A stretch of DNA of 64,000 nucleotides. Origin: Lachnospiraceae bacterium UBA1759 (lineage in GTDB: Bacteria > Bacillota > Clostridia > Lachnospirales > Lachnospiraceae). The stretch is from the NCBI GenBank assembly GCA_002315555.1, contig DCHF01000003.1:1-64000 (forward strand), in the 5' to 3' direction. The position numbers and the translations under genes are program-made. Positions 60,038 through 64,000 of the stretch are shown here, piece after piece. Below the pieces are notes generated by a model. The model was given only the letters and a program-made list of their open reading frames with translations, made no database searches and was not told the origin of the DNA. Position 1 is the first letter of the stretch. Each line of letters starts with the position of its first letter.

Positions 60038-61345
60038 ATGTACGAATTATTATCCCTTTCTGTTGCTATTCTGGCAGGTCTTCTGATGACCCGCGTGTTT
60101 AAACCGCTTCGCCTTCCGGCCGTCACCTCCTACCTCGTGGCGGGTGTTCTGATCGGACCGTATGTCCTCGGACGTGTGGGCGTTCAGGGGATGGGCTTCA
60201 CCACGGAGGAGGCTGTCAGCAAGCTATCGCTGATCTCTGATGTCGCGCTGGCGTTCATCGCATTCTCCATCGGCTCCGAATTCCGTCTTTCCGAACTGAA
60301 GAAGACCGGACGTCAGGCCGTTGTCATCGGTATTTTCCAGGCGCTCGCAGCCGCAGTTCTGGTCTGCGCGGCCCTGTTCATCGTTCACACCCTGTTCCCG
60401 GACCGTCTGACGCTTCCGCAGGTGCTGACCATGGGCGCCATCGCGACGGCGACCGCTCCGGCAGCGACCCTGATGGTCGTCCGTGAGTATAAGGCGAAGG
60501 GTGAGACCACCAGCCTCCTGCTGCCGATCGTAGCACTCGATGATGCTGTCGGTCTTGTGGTGTTCGCGGTGCTGTTCGGTATTGCAAAGACCATTGCGAG
60601 CGGTGAGGTGGAGGTCATCTCCATCATTTTGAATCCGCTGATCGAGATCGTGGTATCCATCGGCCTTGGTGCACTGATGGGCTGGATCCTGACACAGCTG
60701 GAAAAACTGTTCAATTCGCATACCAATCGTCTGAACATGACCATTGCGCTGGTCTTTATGACCGCCGCACTGTCCATGATCGAGATCGAGGCGGGCCCGG
60801 TCACCATCGGTTCCTCCTCCCTTCTGACCTGTATGATGCTCGGAACGGTCTTCTGTAATCTCTGCCCGTTGTCAGAGGATATTATGGCTGCTTCCGATAA
60901 GTGGACGTCCCCGCTGCTCGCCCTGTTCTTCGTCGTCAGCGGCGCGGAGCTGGAGCTCAGTGTATTTACCGACATCGGCATCGTTCTGATCGGTATCGTT
61001 TACATTGTGGTCCGCTGCCTCGGTAAGTACTACGGTGCACGTATCAGTGCGATGGCAACGAACTGCTCCAAGAATGTTCAGAAGTATTTGGGTATTACGT
61101 TGTTCCCGCAGGCCGGTGTCGCACTCGGTATGTGTGCATTGGCAATGGAGCTCGGTTCCGAAGGCTCCATGATCCGCAATATTACGCTGTTCTCGGTCCT
61201 GGTCTATGAGCTGGTAGGCCCGCTGATGACAAGAGAAGCTCTGACCAAGGCCGGCGATATCGTTCCGAAGTCCGCAGAGGTCACCAACCGTCGTCAGAAC
61301 CGTCTGGCGGAAGTGCTGTCCCGTAACAATAAAAAGAACGGATAA
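60038..61345 (+). CDS. CPA2-type cation:proton antiporter
   Basis: This 435-residue membrane protein has about 12 membrane segments with KefB/GerN-like motifs: LPAVTSYLVAGVLIGPYVLG, DVALAFIAFSIGSEF, and VALDDAVGLVVFAVLF with the ion-binding Asp pair. It lacks the C-terminal RCK/TrkA domain of full KefB proteins. It probably exchanges Na+ or K+ for protons. It lies 21 bases after glgB and 14 before the ATP-grasp gene. Confidence 0.88.
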   Translation: MYELLSLSVAILAGLLMTRVFKPLRLPAVTSYLVAGVLIGPYVLGRVGVQGMGFTTEEAVSKLSLISDVALAFIAFSIGSEFRLSELKKTGRQAVVIGIFQALAAAVLVCAALFIVHTLFPDRLTLPQVLTMGAIATATAPAATLMVVREYKAKGETTSLLLPIVALDDAVGLVVFAVLFGIAKTIASGEVEVISIILNPLIEIVVSIGLGALMGWILTQLEKLFNSHTNRLNMTIALVFMTAALSMIEIEAGPVTIGSSSLLTCMMLGTVFCNLCPLSEDIMAASDKWTSPLLALFFVVSGAELELSVFTDIGIVLIGIVYIVVRCLGKYYGARISAMATNCSKNVQKYLGITLFPQAGVALGMCALAMELGSEGSMIRNITLFSVLVYELVGPLMTREALTKAGDIVPKSAEVTNRRQNRLAEVLSRNNKKNG

Positions 61346-61359
61346 AGGAGCATCGTACC

Positions 61360-62274
61360 GTGAAGTCCAATTTTGCCCGCCTGATCGATGTTATCTGTAA
61401 AGAAGAGGATATTGAAGTACGGAGTTATTCGGATGACTGGTCGCATAAGCTTTCCAGAGACGGTCACACGGCTTTCATCACCGGATACCAGTTCGCGCTG
61501 AATCCGGCATCGTCCAAGGAGCTGGCGCAGGATAAAGCACTGACCTACAGTGTGCTTACGGATGCCGGTGTTCCTGCTGCGGTGCATGAATTTCTGCCGT
61601 CCTTCACGGAGGAATCGGAAAAGGAATTTCCCTACCGGGCGCTTTACGAGGCCTGCATGGCGGAGCGGGGAGAAGCGGTACTCAAGGATAACTACGGTAC
61701 CGGCGGAAATAAGGTGTTCCGCATCTCCGATGAAGAAGCTTATGTGAAGACCCTGAAAAAGATCTGGGAAGGCTCCTATGCGGCATCGATCTCACCGTTT
61801 TATGAGATCGAGGAAGAGATCCGCGTGGTGGTGCTGGACGGGGAGGGCCGGCTGTTTCTGAAAAAGGAACGGCAGACGGTCACCGGAAACGGCCGTGATA
61901 CGGTAGAAGCGTTGGTGCTTGCAGATCCCGCGAAAGCGGAGAATATTGCCGTCGTACCGAAGAAGGAACTGAAGCGGGTCCCGGAAGACGGGGAAACGGT
62001 CTATTTAAACTGGAAACACAATCTGGGCCAGGGCGCGACCGGCGTCGTGGTGACGGATGAAACCCTTAAATCGGAACTGGCAGACATCGCAAGAGCGGCG
62101 CAGAAGGCACTGGGCCTCCGGTTCTGTTCCGTGGACATTGTCCGTGTGAACGGTAAACGGATGGTGCTGGAAGTGAACGGCGGTGTCATGATGGAACATT
62201 TTGCGGGCCAGAGCGAGACCTGTTTTGAGACTGCAAAAGGCATCTACAAGGACGCGATCCTTCGGATGCTCTGA
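61360..62274 (+). CDS. ATP-grasp ligase-like protein
   Basis: This 304-residue protein has an ATP-grasp fold: AVLKDNYGTGGNKVF (glycine-rich ATP loop), EEEIRVVVLDGEGRL, and SVDIVRVNGKRMVLEVNGGVMMEH, which carries the metal-binding Asp and Asn. It most resembles the ATP-grasp part of cyanophycin synthetase or RimK-like ligases, so it may join an amino acid or peptide to a carboxylate. The substrate is unknown. Start is GTG with AAAGGAG ten bases before it. Confidence 0.8.
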   Translation: MKSNFARLIDVICKEEDIEVRSYSDDWSHKLSRDGHTAFITGYQFALNPASSKELAQDKALTYSVLTDAGVPAAVHEFLPSFTEESEKEFPYRALYEACMAERGEAVLKDNYGTGGNKVFRISDEEAYVKTLKKIWEGSYAASISPFYEIEEEIRVVVLDGEGRLFLKKERQTVTGNGRDTVEALVLADPAKAENIAVVPKKELKRVPEDGETVYLNWKHNLGQGATGVVVTDETLKSELADIARAAQKALGLRFCSVDIVRVNGKRMVLEVNGGVMMEHFAGQSETCFETAKGIYKDAILRML

Positions 62275-62325
62275 TTCCCGTAAAATGTGTAATACATGTT
62301 TTAACGGCATAATACGGAGGTCACA

Positions 62326-62466
62326 ATGATCGATTTTGATGAAGAATTAAAGAAATTCAAGCCGAGCCTTGAAATTGACGATACGGAGAACGCGATCCTC
62401 TCCGATAATGTAAATGACATGGTCGATCTCATGATCGAGATCATGAACGAGTATCGCGACCGCTAA
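62326..62466 (+). CDS. Small acidic protein, 46 residues, unknown
   Basis: I do not recognise this short gene. It has a perfect GGAGG site and encodes MIDFDEELKKF followed by an acidic, helical-looking chain ending MNEYRDR. Nine of 46 residues are Asp and eight are Glu by eye. It lies between the ATP-grasp gene and the zinc-ribbon protein gene, 12 bases before the latter, and is probably co-transcribed. It might be a regulator or a peptide substrate of a neighbour; this is speculation. Confidence 0.75.
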   Translation: MIDFDEELKKFKPSLEIDDTENAILSDNVNDMVDLMIEIMNEYRDR

Positions 62467-62478
62467 CCGGAGGAAACT

Positions 62479-64000
62479 ATGCTTTGTTACAGATGCAACG
62501 GCACGCTGGATCCTTCGCGGGACACGTGCTCGAAGTGCGGTACGGACGTACGCGTTTATAAGAAGATCGTTTACGCGTCCAACCGCTACTATAACGAGGG
62601 CCTTGTCAAGGCGCAGGCACGCGATCTTACCGGTGCGCGCGATTCCCTTCGCAAGAGTCTCTATTTATATAAGAAGAATACCAATGCCCGGAATCTTCTC
62701 GGCCTCGTGGAATACGCCATGGGTGAATCCGCGGAAGCCCTGAAGGAGTGGGTGCTTTCCAAGAATTTTTCGACTACGCGCAATGCGAACATCGCCGACC
62801 GCTTCATCAACAGCATGAAGCGCAACATGCGCGAGCTGGATTCGGAAGGACACGGCATCAAAAAATACAATCAGGCGCTGAATTATGCGCGGAACGGCGC
62901 AAAGGATCTTGCCATGATCCAGTTAAAGAAAGTCGTTTCCGTTCATTCCAATATGACCAAGGCGTACGAGCTTCTGGCGCTTCTGTACATCGATGACGGC
63001 AAGATCGAGCAGGCCAAGAAGGTCATCGCGCAGTGCCTGCAGGTGGACCGCGGCAATGCCTCCGCACTTCATTTCATGAAGGAACTGGAGACGATGAACG
63101 ACCGGAACTCCAGTCATTCGCTCGGTATCGTCGGTGAGACGGACCGTGAGCAGCTGATCATTCCGGTGCGTTTCCGTGACTACGGATCGTATCTGACCAA
63201 TGCGCTTTACATCGCGCTCGGTTTGATCATCGGTATCGCGATCGCTTGGTATGTCATGGTGCCCGGTAAAGTGGAAAAGGAACTGTCCGGCGTAAGCGAG
63301 GAAGTCCGTTCCTATGAAAATGTCATCTCCGACCTGCAGGCAGAGCTTGCGGCGGAGAAGAAATCCAATGTCAATGAGAGCGAGGAGTCCTCGATGGTGG
63401 AGAGTGCTTCGGAAGAATCCTCGGAAGAAGAATCCCGCGAGATCGAAAGCTCCGAAGCGGCAGAGATCGAAGAGACCTTCCCGGAGGGCGTCGTTCAGAC
63501 CGATCACTGGACCATCAGCCAGGATGCCGTAAACAAGGCGGTCTCCGCATATGGTGTGCCGGATTACCGGACGGTCTACGAAAGCTTCTTTGAGATCAAC
63601 CCGGGAATGCTGAGTTCCGTAAACGCGGAACATTACAAGAATCTGATCATCATCGTTCTGGATGAAGGCGTAAAGAACAACGCCGTTGCGCAGGCGGAAG
63701 AGCTTGCGGCGGCCGGCGATTCCCTCGGCGCAGCGAAGCTGTACGATGCCATCGTCCTGGCGCACCGGAACGACGCCTCGCTTCGCATGAAGGCGGCGGA
63801 GTACTATGAAGCGGCCGGTGAAACAGCAAGCGCCGCAAACCGCTACTGGCAGGTCTATAACCTGTTCCCGGACAGCGAATATAAAGACACCTGTTCCGCA
63901 AAGTACATGGAACTGACCGGAAAGGACCATGTTCCGGGGCTTCCGGAAGGAACCGATGCGGCAAGTCTGACCGCTCCGTACACTGCGGAAGAGCTTGAAA
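62479..64000 (+). CDS. Zinc-ribbon and TPR membrane protein, truncated at the window edge
   Basis: The gene runs off the end of the window after 507 codons with no stop. The N-terminus is a zinc ribbon (CYRCNGTLDPSRDTCSKCG, residues 3-21). TPR-like helical repeats follow to about 210, then one membrane segment (about 240-258: ALGLIIGIAIAWYVMV), a coiled-coil and a Glu/Ser-rich stretch (about 265-330). Further TPR-like repeats lie outside or beyond. AGGAGG-like CGGAGG precedes the start. The layout suggests a membrane-tethered scaffold; function unknown. Confidence 0.85.
   Translation, partial: MLCYRCNGTLDPSRDTCSKCGTDVRVYKKIVYASNRYYNEGLVKAQARDLTGARDSLRKSLYLYKKNTNARNLLGLVEYAMGESAEALKEWVLSKNFSTTRNANIADRFINSMKRNMRELDSEGHGIKKYNQALNYARNGAKDLAMIQLKKVVSVHSNMTKAYELLALLYIDDGKIEQAKKVIAQCLQVDRGNASALHFMKELETMNDRNSSHSLGIVGETDREQLIIPVRFRDYGSYLTNALYIALGLIIGIAIAWYVMVPGKVEKELSGVSEEVRSYENVISDLQAELAAEKKSNVNESEESSMVESASEESSEEESREIESSEAAEIEETFPEGVVQTDHWTISQDAVNKAVSAYGVPDYRTVYESFFEINPGMLSSVNAEHYKNLIIIVLDEGVKNNAVAQAEELAAAGDSLGAAKLYDAIVLAHRNDASLRMKAAEYYEAAGETASAANRYWQVYNLFPDSEYKDTCSAKYMELTGKDHVPGLPEGTDAASLTAPYTAEELE

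Overview
The window reads as gut-type clostridial DNA (Bacillota, class Clostridia). The gene complement and order support this: a rimP-nusA-ylxR-ylxQ-infB-rbfA-nrnA-truB-ribF operon, a Gram-positive LexA, a heterodimeric BmrCD-type ABC exporter, a TPP riboswitch with ThiT, and dgt-dnaG-trmK. Sigma-A type promoters, strong GGAGG ribosome binding sites and factor-independent terminators are common. I see no tRNA, CRISPR array, insertion sequence or prophage gene. The only stretch over 300 bases without a protein gene (56497-57098) is occupied by the RNase P RNA.

Region 1 (1-33.3 kb). metA is followed by a minus-strand operon GH51 arabinofuranosidase > EutH-like transporter > hexapeptide acetyltransferase > heparinase-like lyase. 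Next come an M23 peptidase, a GH28-like beta-helix protein, a minus-strand galM-potABCD operon, marR with a two-gene ABC exporter, lexA, a uridine-kinase-like gene, TPP riboswitch-thiT, and a minus-strand pair of a beta-propeller glycosidase-like protein and a GH78 alpha-L-rhamnosidase. After a small DMT transporter the region ends with the rimP-to-ribF translation operon, an IscU-type scaffold and glycyl-tRNA synthetase.

Region 2 (33.3-64 kb). An SDR gene is followed by an envelope module (two tandem SH3-NlpC/P60 hydrolases, an MBOAT acyltransferase and a DHHW protein). A pectin/arabinan-type set follows: GH4 alpha-galacturonidase, a double rhamnose-mutarotase-like protein, an alpha/beta hydrolase, a Gfo/Idh oxidoreductase, a sugar-isomerase-like TIM barrel, GH43, a clan GH-A hydrolase, and later DUF4886 and GH127. 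Core genes dgt, dnaG, trmK, rnpB, lgt and glgB are interleaved. The window ends with a CPA2 antiporter, an ATP-grasp protein, a 46-residue acidic protein and a truncated zinc-ribbon/TPR membrane protein.

The two regions differ visibly in codon use: Lys AAA and Glu GAA dominate before about 33.2 kb, and AAG and GAG with higher G+C dominate after. Both sides carry housekeeping genes, so an ordinary island is unlikely and a contig junction or chimera should be considered. In both halves the plant-polysaccharide enzymes lack signal peptides. This suggests that imported oligosaccharides, probably rhamnogalacturonan and arabinan fragments, are broken down in the cytoplasm. The most unusual items are the EutH-like transporter inside a glycan operon, a triplicated 35-bp translation-start segment encoding two overlapping mini-ORFs, and the two-domain RhaM-like protein.
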